From Saprospiraceae bacterium (lineage in GTDB: Bacteria > Bacteroidota > Bacteroidia > Chitinophagales > Saprospiraceae), in the NCBI GenBank assembly GCA_022844565.1, contig JALHLK010000008.1:95986-159985 (forward strand): a stretch of DNA of 64,000 bases. Reading direction: 5' to 3'. Below the pieces are notes generated by a model that was not told where the DNA came from, made no database searches, and saw nothing but the letters and a program-made list of their open reading frames with translations. How positions within the stretch are numbered: the first letter of the stretch is position 1; each line of letters starts with the position of its first letter. Positions 36,318 through 45,303 of this stretch are shown one piece after another. Made by a program: the position numbers and the translations under genes.

Positions 36318-36902
36318 ATGTCAATGGAACAGTTTAGTTTATCTCAAAAAGTCAAAGAATTAAGAATCAAAAAAGGTTACTCTCAAGAAATACTTGCAGA
36401 AAAAACTGGCTTAAGTCTTAGGACAATACAACGTATAGAAAATGATGAAACAGAACCACGAGGAGATTCTTTAAAAAGACTTGCTCAGGCTTTCAATACT
36501 TCACCTGATGAAATGATCGATTGGATAATATTAGAAGACAATAATTATTTGGTTATCATGAATCTTTCTGCATTGTCTTTTTTATTATTCCCATTATTAG
36601 GTGTTATAATACCTCTGATCTTATGGATTTATAAAAAAGACAAGATACAATCCGTGAATGAATTAGGAAAAGCCATATTAAATTTTCAAATAACTTGGAC
36701 ATTGTTAGTATTTCTTTCCTATGTTTTTTTAATTCTTGGAATTTCATTACATTTATTTGGCCCAGTAAATACATTTCTATTCTTATTACCCTTTCTAATC
36801 CTATATCCTTACAATATAATTTTAATTGTTTGGAATGCGGTAAGAATCTCTCAGAAAAAATCCTACAAGTACAAGCCAGCAATTCCAATCCTTCGATTAT
36901 AA
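36318..36902 (+). CDS. XRE-family DNA-binding protein fused to a DUF4870-like membrane domain
   Basis: A 194-residue protein. The N-terminal 65 residues are an XRE helix-turn-helix (LRIKKGYSQEILAEKTGLS, LRTIQRIENDETEPRGDS). Three or four hydrophobic helices follow from residue 75; LGVIIPLILWIYKKDK and LGKAILNFQITW are the DUF4870 hallmark. It is thus a membrane-anchored regulator. ATG 36318 or the second ATG at 36324 fits best, since the -7 box overlaps the longer frame. The next gene, a beta-lactamase-fold hydrolase, starts 60 bp downstream and may be its target or operon partner. Confidence 0.88.
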   Translation: MSMEQFSLSQKVKELRIKKGYSQEILAEKTGLSLRTIQRIENDETEPRGDSLKRLAQAFNTSPDEMIDWIILEDNNYLVIMNLSALSFLLFPLLGVIIPLILWIYKKDKIQSVNELGKAILNFQITWTLLVFLSYVFLILGISLHLFGPVNTFLFLLPFLILYPYNIILIVWNAVRISQKKSYKYKPAIPILRL

Positions 36903-36962
36903 AAGGATAGATAATCAATTTCAAATTTCTATTAAAAAAATTTTAAAATTCTTAAAAAGACC

Positions 36963-38162
36963 ATGATCAAAGTTAACTCTGTATTATTTTGTTTTATGCT
37001 GATATCAATAATTACATTAGGGCAAAAGAAACTCATTACCAGACTCGATGGTACTAAAATATCCGAGGCTGAGATTGATACTACAATAAAAAAATTAATG
37101 AAAGATGCTCAGGTACAAGGATTGAGTGTTGCTGTTTTAAAAAATAAAAAGACTGTATTTGTGAAGTCATATGGATATAGAAATAAGCCTAAAAATGAAA
37201 TGCTAGATACTGCCACAATCATGTACGGTGCCTCTTTTAGCAAAGCTGTATTCGGTTTTCTTACTACAAAGTTAGCGCAAGAAAAAGTATTGGATTTGGA
37301 TATTCCACTCAGTAAATATTTGAGTAAAACTATTGGAGAATATGACTATTTTTCTGATTTAAAGACAGACGAGCGGTGGAAATTAATCACTGCTAGAATG
37401 TGTTTAAATCATACAACGGGATTACCAAATGTGAGATGGTATCACCCTACAACATCAGAATTAGATACTAATGGAATACTAAAAATATATTTCACACCAG
37501 GATCAAAGTATGCATATTCTGGAGAAGGTTTTAAACTTCTGCAATTGACAATAGAAGAGATAACCAAAAAGACTATTGAAGAGTTGGCTATAGAAAAAGT
37601 TTTTAAACCAGTCAATATGATTCGAACGGGATACATATGGCATGATTCTTTTGGTGATGATAATGTGGCAGTTGGACATATGAATGATGGAACAATTGAC
37701 ATAAAACGCAAGCGAACAGAAGCTGTGGCTGGTGGTTCTTTAGTCACAACCATAGCAGATTATGCAAGATTTACTGAGTATCTTATGCAACAAAAAGGAC
37801 TTGATAAAAAATGGTATAATGAGATGATTTCTTCTCAAATCAAAATTACATCAATCACTCAATTCCCACCAATAACGATGGATGAGACCAAAGAGAATGA
37901 TGCTATAAACTTATCTTATGGATTAGGCTGGGGACTTTTGAAGTGCCCGCAACAAGGTAGAGCATTCTTCAAGGAAGGCAATGGTGGCCCTTGGAAAAAT
38001 TACAACATTAATTTTATAGATAAGGGTATTTCAATCATCATTTTAATCAATAGCGAAAATGGTGAGACTATCTTTCAGTCTCTTATTGAAAAATTGATTG
38101 GAAATACTTGTATTCCATGGAAATGGCAAGGTTACGTCTCATACAATACAGTGTCCAAATAG
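36963..38162 (+). CDS. Serine hydrolase of the class C beta-lactamase/penicillin-binding family
   Basis: A 399-residue exported protein with a signal peptide (FCFMLISIITLGQ). The first active-site motif S-x-x-K is in ASFSKAVFGF near residue 91. The second, Y-x-x in KYAYSGEGFKLLQ near residue 184, has Tyr-Ser-Gly in place of Tyr-x-Asn, as in many esterase-type members. GNGGPWKNY takes the place of the third K/H-T-G motif. Members include D-amino acid peptidases, esterases and beta-lactamases; substrate cannot be told. It follows the XRE regulator by 60 bp. Confidence 0.87.
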   Translation: MIKVNSVLFCFMLISIITLGQKKLITRLDGTKISEAEIDTTIKKLMKDAQVQGLSVAVLKNKKTVFVKSYGYRNKPKNEMLDTATIMYGASFSKAVFGFLTTKLAQEKVLDLDIPLSKYLSKTIGEYDYFSDLKTDERWKLITARMCLNHTTGLPNVRWYHPTTSELDTNGILKIYFTPGSKYAYSGEGFKLLQLTIEEITKKTIEELAIEKVFKPVNMIRTGYIWHDSFGDDNVAVGHMNDGTIDIKRKRTEAVAGGSLVTTIADYARFTEYLMQQKGLDKKWYNEMISSQIKITSITQFPPITMDETKENDAINLSYGLGWGLLKCPQQGRAFFKEGNGGPWKNYNINFIDKGISIIILINSENGETIFQSLIEKLIGNTCIPWKWQGYVSYNTVSK

Positions 38163-38268
38163 TAAAATAATTTAAATAACTTTTAAATTGTAATGATAAA
38201 AGTACACTTGATTCGAATAATACTCCAAAAAGTGTGATATTAAATTTGTAAATTGATAATCACATTTA

Positions 38269-38708
38269 ATACCAAATGAACATACAGATTAGTCCAATAA
38301 GGGATATAAATTAAATCAATTGCTCTTTAATAATCAATAAATTAGCAAGTATAAAATATAATTCTACTCATCAAAATTGGGCAAAAATGCTCATTTTCAA
38401 GGTATAGGAAGAAATAAAAATCGAGAAAGATCAAAACATTTCCAAATTTTAGTTCAATATTTAATTGCTATAGATTAAAAAAGCTGCAAAACCAAAATTT
38501 TATTCCAATACGACCAAATTAAGTTTGGGATTTTCAATTAGGAAATTGAATCCTCAATTTAATTTATATCCCCAATAAAAGTTGTCTTTTTTATTGATTC
38601 TTCTTCAAAAAATAGTTCCGTAGCTCAGGCTACGCAACGATTTTTTTCATCGACTTAATAAAAAATCCATTCTTTTATTTTGGACTAATTTGTAAACTCA
38701 CTTGGTAT
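38269..38708. repeat. Composite palindromic intergenic element D (440 bp)
   Basis: The outer arms begin ATACCAA at 38269 and end TTGGTAT at 38708. Their inner part is TACAGATTAGTCCA (38283-38296) against TGGACTAATTTGTA (38681-38694), one mismatch. Nested inside are GGGATATAAATTAAAT (38301-38316) paired with 38557-38572, and then a hairpin unit of about 38572-38680. The centre of that unit is CGTAGC (38619-38624), loop TCAG, GCTACG (38629-38634). The last unit shares the AGC-loop-GCT core with elements A, B and C. The gap 38163-38737 between convergent genes holds nothing else. Confidence 0.75.
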
Positions 38709-38737
38709 AACCACAATAACCATTATATGAGGTTCAA

Positions 38738-39736
38738 TTACAAAGTTTTTCCATACCACCTCTTTACTACAGATTCAGCCAACTTTCCTTGTGGCGTATA
38801 ATCTTTGTCTGGTTGACCTTCATGACCCATTCCGTCAGGAAACCATTTCCAAATAAAGCCACCTGCCCAAAATTCTTCTTTCCAAAAAACGGAGTATAAC
38901 GCTTCATAGGCATTCTTTTGAGCCTCTTCATTCTTTGGTAAAGTCTTTAAGTTCTTTTCAAGTTCCCAAGTTTTACCCGTGCAACCATCCACTGTGAGAT
39001 AGCCATATTCTGTAAATAAAATCTTCTTTTCAAATCTCTTAGAGTATCGTCCCAATTCTCTTTTGATAGGTTCCCATTTTGACACTAATTCCTTCACTGA
39101 GGGAGTTTTGGTTGCTACAAGTGGGTAATACGACGAGATACCAATGTAGTCTAAATCTTTCCAAAATGAGATCTTGCTGTAATCATCCCAATTAGCCGAA
39201 TATGTAAGTTTACCTTTGTATGTTTTTTTAATTTCTTTAATAAGTCCTTTCCAAAATTGAGGTCTTTTAGCTACTGAGTTACGAATCTCTGTACCAATAC
39301 AAATCATTTCAGTGTTGGTTTTTACAGCAACTTTGACATAAGCCATTAAATAATTTTTGTATTGATTTTCCCATTTTTCCCACTCAGCATCTGTCTTATA
39401 GTCAAGGTCACCTATCCACTTTCCTCTTACCCAAATCTGAGGCTTAATCATAATCTTTATACCTTGAGCCTTGCACATTTTGATACATTCCTCTACTCCA
39501 TCTACTTTTTCGCCCCACCATTGTCTTTCAAGATTATGGACTAATTCTCCTTCAAACCCTCTTTGAAATCCATATGGAACCAAGGTAACCCAACCTACAT
39601 TTATATTCTTGATATCCAATACACTTTTTTCACTAATCGGCCTTGGTGTTGCCACGAAGGTGAGTCCCCCAATTTTTTGAGCAAAAATTGGTGTGGTAAA
39701 TAGAAGCAGTAAAGTTAAACTGTAAATTTTTTTCAT
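38738..39736 (-). CDS. GH113-like beta-mannanase-type glycoside hydrolase
   Basis: A 332-residue secreted protein with a signal peptide (LTLLLLFTTPIFAQ). It has the TIM-barrel layout of GH113 endo-mannanases. The acid/base Glu is probably in ICIGTEIRNS near residue 149. The nucleophile Glu is probably in ILFTEYGY near residue 242. Aromatic-rich stretches (RQWWGEK, FIWKWFPDG) would line a sugar-binding cleft. Substrate is likely beta-mannan or glucomannan, or a related glycan. It starts directly after the stop of the M23 peptidase gene, so the two are probably co-transcribed. Confidence 0.85.
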   Translation of the reverse strand: MKKIYSLTLLLLFTTPIFAQKIGGLTFVATPRPISEKSVLDIKNINVGWVTLVPYGFQRGFEGELVHNLERQWWGEKVDGVEECIKMCKAQGIKIMIKPQIWVRGKWIGDLDYKTDAEWEKWENQYKNYLMAYVKVAVKTNTEMICIGTEIRNSVAKRPQFWKGLIKEIKKTYKGKLTYSANWDDYSKISFWKDLDYIGISSYYPLVATKTPSVKELVSKWEPIKRELGRYSKRFEKKILFTEYGYLTVDGCTGKTWELEKNLKTLPKNEEAQKNAYEALYSVFWKEEFWAGGFIWKWFPDGMGHEGQPDKDYTPQGKLAESVVKRWYGKTL

Positions 39737-40354
39737 TTATTTAATTAGGTATGATGGATCGTTGATGATAGTTGTGTAAAAAGGTATGTCACTTTCTCTA
39801 GCTACTCCAGGGAAATCCCCTTTGTAATCGAGCATGGTCTTCATGACTTGTAAGTGTAAATGGGGGTACCATCCACCGTTTTCTGCATAGTCACCTGTAA
39901 ATCCTAGTATTTGTCCAGCCGTAATTTGATCTCCTTCGGCATAATTTTGTAATTTATCACTGGCCATATGACCGTACAAAACAAATTCGTCATTTTCATA
40001 TTGGACGATCAAGCACCACCCATAATCCAATTCCGCTGCATTGTATGCTACGCTATGAACATGTCCATCTTTAGCTGCAAATATTGGTGTGTATGGATCA
40101 ACCCATAAATCAATCCCGAGATGCACATCCCTTCTTTCTTCAGAACCAAAGTGATTCGAAGAATGATAGATAATCCTTTTTTCTAAAAAACCACCATAAG
40201 GTATACCACCATACTCTCCTCTAAATCGCTCAACATACTCCCCTAAAAAATTATTCATTACCATAGGTGGTGTCTCAGGTGGTATGTACAACCTTGTCAA
40301 ATCCATTAAAGAAAACTCAATATTTACCTCATTACCTAAAACAGGGTATATCAT
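39737..40354 (-). CDS. M23-family metallopeptidase (LytM-like), no signal peptide
   Basis: A 205-residue protein with an intact M23 core. The zinc ligands are HLGIDLW (His and Asp near residue 79) and HLHLQ near 165, with LYGHMAS between them. By family it cleaves peptidoglycan cross-bridges or acts as a scaffold for amidases. There is no signal peptide or membrane helix at the N-terminus (MIYPVLGNEVNIEFSLMDL), which is odd for an enzyme that should act outside the membrane. The stop codon and the ATG of the GH113 gene are adjacent with no gap. Confidence 0.88.
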   Translation of the reverse strand: MIYPVLGNEVNIEFSLMDLTRLYIPPETPPMVMNNFLGEYVERFRGEYGGIPYGGFLEKRIIYHSSNHFGSEERRDVHLGIDLWVDPYTPIFAAKDGHVHSVAYNAAELDYGWCLIVQYENDEFVLYGHMASDKLQNYAEGDQITAGQILGFTGDYAENGGWYPHLHLQVMKTMLDYKGDFPGVARESDIPFYTTIINDPSYLIK

Positions 40355-40479
40355 ATGTTAATTTTTTAATACTTTAATTTTCAAATATTACTATGTTTAA
40401 ACTGCTTCCTCAGACATAGCCAACATTTGATTAAGCCTCACATTCGTGTATTCATGCATCCTCGCATACAAGCATTAAC

Positions 40480-42390
40480 TTACTTCAGTTCAATTTCTTT
40501 TTCTATCAAACCTCCGCGGGTCGAAAGAATTTTAACCTTGCCTTTAATCGTTTCTTTGGCGTTTACTTTTACTTTAAATGTTGCCTCCTTTTGCTCTCCG
40601 ACGTCAGTATAACCCGAGTAAATTGTCTTTTCATGAGTTGTGGGAAGCGTTACCATTACTTTGGCATTTTCAAATCCTTTCAGTAAGTCTTTATCAAAGT
40701 CTAATTGCACTCTATCTTCTTGCACTATTTTTACTCTTTTTGCCTGCTCTAGCGCAACGGGTAGTTTCCCACTATTTGTCCAACTTACTTTTATGGTATA
40801 TTCATCTCCTGTCTTGGTAATTTTCACATCTTTAAGTTCGATTTGTGGTAAATCTTTGGCTACGGCCAGATTAAACAATCCTTGTTTACTAATCCAGCCC
40901 TCTAATTGCCATGCTGGACCATTTTGAGAAAAGAACTTAGGATGAAATCCCCCAATTTCTACCTCACCCAATTGAGGATGAGTAAATTTTTCCCAAAGTT
41001 TAAAACCCTTGCTTCCATTAGCTTCATCATCCCAACGGATAGCATCATATTCGTCATATTGACCATCATTATTATAATCTTTCATGGCCCCGTTGTTCCA
41101 AAGTTCATCGCCATACCAAATAGATCCATAATAAAAGTAACCGAAATCAGGACCATGGCCAAACAAAGGAGTTGGTTTACTTGGGTCTCCAGTTACTGGA
41201 TTAGTTTTTCTCCTAGTTGCATATGTTTCATATACGTCACCCGCCCAAGGGTACCCCGTGATTGACATACCTAACTGATCATATTTTTCATATAATAATC
41301 TATCTTTGGGGAACATACTTTCTGCAGAACTTGAAGTAGACGGAGGCCTCAAATGCATAGGCACACGGGTATCTAAAGAATTTATCACAGAGATATGTGG
41401 ATGGTTTAATAACCAAAGTACCGTTGACCTCGTCTCAATCTCACTCATTGGATATTCACCTGCTCCAAATTGTGTGTAACCTCTTTTAGTCAACTCCTTC
41501 TGAGTATCAGGTCTCCAGTTTTCTGGATAATTGCGATGTAAATCTAGGCCACCTATTCCATCTTCATTGTACTTATCATCTCCATCATTATCAATGCCTT
41601 CTGAATAAAGTAGATGTGTACCTTTACCTTCGAGTACTTGTTTCAATAATCTACCCTTAGGATCTCTAGGATCGATGATGTAATTAGCTGTTTCTTTCTC
41701 TTTTGTTGTGACAGCTTTTTTACGCATACTATGAATTATCCCATCTGTATTTAAGTCCTCGTTAGGATCTTCATCAAGCAAGCCATCATTATCTGTATCA
41801 TGAGGTCTCACCGTACTTCTATTACTTTGTGCTGAGAACAAATACATGGTAGTACCATCAGGATTGTTTTGAGGTCTGATATAAATAGTCTTTGTATCAA
41901 TCAGTTTGGTAATCTCGGGATCTTTACCATAATTATCCAAAAGGTATTTAGTCATCCAAAACACACATTCAGAAGCTGTTACTTCACCACCATGCCTCCC
42001 ACCTTCAAAATAAGCAGCAGGTTTATCAAGAAACTTTCCTGTTTTTTTATTGGTAATGGTCATCTGGAGTATTGGCCTGCCTTCGTATGATCTTGCTACT
42101 TCATACAGTGCGGTGATATCAGGATATTGAGCTGCCCACTTCCTATACCAATGATACATCACATCAGGAGTGTGGTAAACATCAAAAGTCAACTTGTCTG
42201 TAGGCTTATATTCTACCTCAGGAAATTTTTCTTTTTTAAAAAATGACACCCCATGTCTTTCCCCAGCTATTAAATAATACTTAGAAGTATCATGTTCTGA
42301 AAAGCCTTGAGATTTATAATATAAAGGATCTTGACTCCATACTTCGCAAAAGGAGAACACACAAAAAGTTAGAACAAAAATTGACCTCAT
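40480..42390 (-). CDS. Secreted M14-family zinc carboxypeptidase-like protein
   Basis: A 636-residue exported protein with a signal peptide (FVLTFCVFSFCEVWSQ). The M14 domain begins around residue 60 (YHWYRKWAAQYPDITALYEV). GGRHGGEVTASE near residue 133 supplies His and Glu zinc ligands, and IYIRPQNNPDGT follows. The region where the third ligand, His, is expected reads INSLDTRVPMHLRPPS. It has Leu where the family usually has N-x-H, so activity is uncertain. A beta-sandwich end (residues 530-636) has no T9SS tail. It is likely to work on peptides outside the cell and stands alone. Confidence 0.87.
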   Translation of the reverse strand: MRSIFVLTFCVFSFCEVWSQDPLYYKSQGFSEHDTSKYYLIAGERHGVSFFKKEKFPEVEYKPTDKLTFDVYHTPDVMYHWYRKWAAQYPDITALYEVARSYEGRPILQMTITNKKTGKFLDKPAAYFEGGRHGGEVTASECVFWMTKYLLDNYGKDPEITKLIDTKTIYIRPQNNPDGTTMYLFSAQSNRSTVRPHDTDNDGLLDEDPNEDLNTDGIIHSMRKKAVTTKEKETANYIIDPRDPKGRLLKQVLEGKGTHLLYSEGIDNDGDDKYNEDGIGGLDLHRNYPENWRPDTQKELTKRGYTQFGAGEYPMSEIETRSTVLWLLNHPHISVINSLDTRVPMHLRPPSTSSSAESMFPKDRLLYEKYDQLGMSITGYPWAGDVYETYATRRKTNPVTGDPSKPTPLFGHGPDFGYFYYGSIWYGDELWNNGAMKDYNNDGQYDEYDAIRWDDEANGSKGFKLWEKFTHPQLGEVEIGGFHPKFFSQNGPAWQLEGWISKQGLFNLAVAKDLPQIELKDVKITKTGDEYTIKVSWTNSGKLPVALEQAKRVKIVQEDRVQLDFDKDLLKGFENAKVMVTLPTTHEKTIYSGYTDVGEQKEATFKVKVNAKETIKGKVKILSTRGGLIEKEIELK

Positions 42391-42521
42391 ACTTCATTTA
42401 TTTTTATAGGTTCAAATATGATAAATATTTTATTGATATCCTAAAAGGTGGAGAAGTATTTATTTTTGATTCAATTACATTAACTATATTTTAATAAGTG
42501 CTTATCTTAACTTGTAAAATC

Positions 42522-45266
42522 TTAATGCTTTATAATAGTCTTATTAAAAATATTCCCTTCTTTATCTCTTACATTAATGTGATAATTCCCATTAGAAAGC
42601 TCAGAGAGATCAATTTCTACATGTAAGCTATTAGGATTACCATAGTTTATTCTTTTTATTAGTTGACCAGTAAAATTGAAAATTTCAATGGTGCTTATTG
42701 GTTCTGATTCTAAATTAATTGTGAGTTTATTTGTAAAAGGATTAGGATAGATAGATTGCTTTACATTTATGTTAGAAGTGCTAGGCCTAATAATTTGTTG
42801 ATCAAATCCTATTTCTATTGGAAGAACATACATATTTAAACCAATGTTCAATTTTTTAGAATTACTAAATACATCAGCCAACAAAAAGTATTTTCCAGAT
42901 TGTATGCTTGCTGGAACTTGAATTAAGCCCGAAATAGTGACTTGACTTTCCTTTTTCTTTATATTTATTGGACTTTGACTTACAATAATGTCATTTGAGT
43001 CAAATATTCTATCATTTGAAATAGCAAATACAAGATCAGCTTTTGAAATCTTCGAAATCGCCTCGCTAGAAAGAATAGCCTCAAAAGGAACAGATGTCAA
43101 AGGAGGCACAGGAGAAAGCCAAATATTATTAGGTACAAATCTGATGTTTGCAAAAGATAGAGAAACACATGGTGGCACTCCAGGTCTATTGTCGTTAACA
43201 ATTACATTGGTAGTGCATTGATTACTTACTCCCGCAGTTGTAGTTGCAGTCAACACAACAGTATTATTTCCTTTATTTGAACAATTAAAAGTAGAAGGTG
43301 TGACTGTGTATTGGTAACTTGATTTCAAGGGCGAAATCAATAAATCTGAAGGCTTCACCGTAGCTCTGCCATTAGAATCAAGAGAAAGATTCAGTGATGC
43401 AGAGCAGACTAGTAAGGGAGGAGTACAAATAGGTGTAGAAAATTTATCTTCCACATTAACCATTGAAAAACAAGAATCAACTATAACTCCTCCTTTGATT
43501 TCATAGAGTACTACAGTTTGAAGAGCACCTATATCTTTACAAGTAAATACTGATTTACTAAGACTATATGTACTGGTCGAACTTGGAGCAGAGGCCAAAA
43601 ATGTTGTTGGACTAATTATAGCTGTACCGTCTGAACCAAGTGCAATATTTAAGGTACCAACACAAGCTAAACAAACACGTGGAATAAGTTTATCTTCCAC
43701 ATTGACAATAGTAAAACAAGTGTCGTAGGAAATGCCGCCTCTTAATTCATAAACTGCTACTGTAAATGGGGCACCAATATCTGCACATGTAAAAACTGAT
43801 TTACTTAGACTATAGGTACTGGTAGGATTTGGGGTAGAGGCCAAAAATGTTGTCGGACGACTAACCGTAGCTGTACCGTCTTGACCCAGTGCAATATTTA
43901 AGGTACCAATACAAGATAATCTCGTTGATGAACAAACGGGTGGAAAAAATTTATCTTCCACATTAACTATTATATTACAAGTATCGTATGAAATGCCTCC
44001 AATCGATTCGTACAAGAAGACTGTCTGAGGAGCACCTATGTCGTCACATGTAAAAACTGACTTACTTAGGCTGTATGTGCTGGTAGGATTTGGAGCAGAT
44101 GATAAAAAATCAGTTGGATTGAGGGTGGCAGTACCGTCAGGTCCAAGAGAAATATTTAAATTACCAACACAAGATAAATTCGTAGACGGACAAACAGGCG
44201 GAAAAAACTTATCTTCCACATTGACAATAGTAAAACAAGTGTCAACGATAATGCCTCCTTTCTTTTCATACAGAGATACGGTTTGGAGAGCACCTATATC
44301 CGCGCATGTGAACAGTGATTTACTTAGGCTGTATGTACTGGTAGGATCTGGAGAAGACGCCAAAAACATTGTTGGTGAAGCCTGAAATGTACCGTCTAGG
44401 CCCAGTGCAAAATTTACTCTGTCAATACAAAATTTCACTGGTTGACAAACAGGCGGAGAAAATTTGTCTTCGACAGTAACAATTATATTACAAGTATCGA
44501 ATGAAATGCCTCCAATCGACTCGTATAGGAACACTGTCTGAAGGGCACCTATATCTGCACATGTAAAGACTGATTTACTTAGACTATAAGTAGCATTAGG
44601 ATTTGGAGTCGAGGCTAAAAATGTTGTGGGACTAACAATAGCTGTTCCGTTACTACCTAGTGCTATGTTTAAAGCACCTTTACAAGACAATCCCGTTGAA
44701 GAACAAACAGGAGGATTATTTTTATCTTCGACATTAACATTAGTAGAACAAGTGTTGTAGGAAATACCACCTCTTAATTCAGAAACTACCACATTCCACA
44801 TGAGACCAATGCCAATATCATCACAAGTAAAAACAGATTTACTTAGGCTGTAAGTACTATTAGGATTTGGTATAGATGACAAAAGCATAGTTGGCTCGAG
44901 GGTGGCAAAACCATCAGGTCCAAGAGTTACATTTAAATTACCAATACAAGATAAAGGACAAAGAGGCGAAATAAACTTATCTTCCACATTGACAATAGTA
45001 AAGCAAGTGTCAACAATAATGCCTCCTTTCAATTCATACAGTGCTACAGTTTGGAGAGCACCTATATCCGCGCATGTGAAGAGTGATTTACTTAGGCTGT
45101 ATGTACTGGTAGGATCTGGAGAAGACGCCAAAAACATTGTTGGTGAAGCCTGAAATGTACCGTCTAGGCCCAGTGCAAAATTTATTCTTTCAATGCATTG
45201 TAATTGAGATTTGGCAGCAAAAGATAGAAAAAAAAATACAATTATTAGGTAAATTTTTTGGTTCAT
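42522..45266 (-). CDS. T9SS-exported eight-repeat cysteine-rich surface protein
   Basis: A 914-residue protein with a signal peptide ending near residue 20. Eight tandem repeats of 80-88 residues span residues 24-700, followed by a beta-sandwich and a type A T9SS sorting domain (residues about 840-914, beginning SIYPNPFTNKLTINL, ending FNKTIIKH). Each repeat has about four cysteines in fixed places, a TYSLSKSVFTC core and an NVEDK end, resembling HYR-like or immunoglobulin-like folds. Repeats 1 and 4, 2 and 5, and 3 and 6 are nearest relatives, so a block of three has been duplicated. It is probably displayed on the outer surface or released. It stands alone, with a promoter box just upstream. 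Confidence 0.85.
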   Translation of the reverse strand: MNQKIYLIIVFFFLSFAAKSQLQCIERINFALGLDGTFQASPTMFLASSPDPTSTYSLSKSLFTCADIGALQTVALYELKGGIIVDTCFTIVNVEDKFISPLCPLSCIGNLNVTLGPDGFATLEPTMLLSSIPNPNSTYSLSKSVFTCDDIGIGLMWNVVVSELRGGISYNTCSTNVNVEDKNNPPVCSSTGLSCKGALNIALGSNGTAIVSPTTFLASTPNPNATYSLSKSVFTCADIGALQTVFLYESIGGISFDTCNIIVTVEDKFSPPVCQPVKFCIDRVNFALGLDGTFQASPTMFLASSPDPTSTYSLSKSLFTCADIGALQTVSLYEKKGGIIVDTCFTIVNVEDKFFPPVCPSTNLSCVGNLNISLGPDGTATLNPTDFLSSAPNPTSTYSLSKSVFTCDDIGAPQTVFLYESIGGISYDTCNIIVNVEDKFFPPVCSSTRLSCIGTLNIALGQDGTATVSRPTTFLASTPNPTSTYSLSKSVFTCADIGAPFTVAVYELRGGISYDTCFTIVNVEDKLIPRVCLACVGTLNIALGSDGTAIISPTTFLASAPSSTSTYSLSKSVFTCKDIGALQTVVLYEIKGGVIVDSCFSMVNVEDKFSTPICTPPLLVCSASLNLSLDSNGRATVKPSDLLISPLKSSYQYTVTPSTFNCSNKGNNTVVLTATTTAGVSNQCTTNVIVNDNRPGVPPCVSLSFANIRFVPNNIWLSPVPPLTSVPFEAILSSEAISKISKADLVFAISNDRIFDSNDIIVSQSPINIKKKESQVTISGLIQVPASIQSGKYFLLADVFSNSKKLNIGLNMYVLPIEIGFDQQIIRPSTSNINVKQSIYPNPFTNKLTINLESEPISTIEIFNFTGQLIKRINYGNPNSLHVEIDLSELSNGNYHINVRDKEGNIFNKTIIKH
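43167..45197 (-). repeat. Eight coding repeats (240-264 bp each) with a duplicated triplet
   Basis: By protein boundaries the repeats start at residues 24, 107, 195, 280, 366, 452, 535 and 621. The DNA segments 44281-44416 and 45049-45184 (in repeats 4 and 1) are aligned at an offset of 768 bases and differ at only about two positions, far closer than other pairs. This suggests recent duplication or gene conversion. Confidence 0.85.
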
Positions 45267-45295
45267 GATTAATTATTTTATATTTAACAGTAAAA

Positions 45296-45303
45296 CAAAA
45301 ATA
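45296..45303 (-). promoter_or_regulatory. Candidate -7 box of the eight-repeat protein gene
   Basis: The minus strand reads TATTTTTG, matching TAnnTTTG, 29 bp upstream of the start. Confidence 0.4.

Noticed and set aside
44038..45153. Plus-strand frames antisense to the eight-repeat protein (44038-44385 and 44902-45153)
   Set aside because: They resemble each other only because the coding repeats on the minus strand resemble each other. They are shadows of the repeat array.
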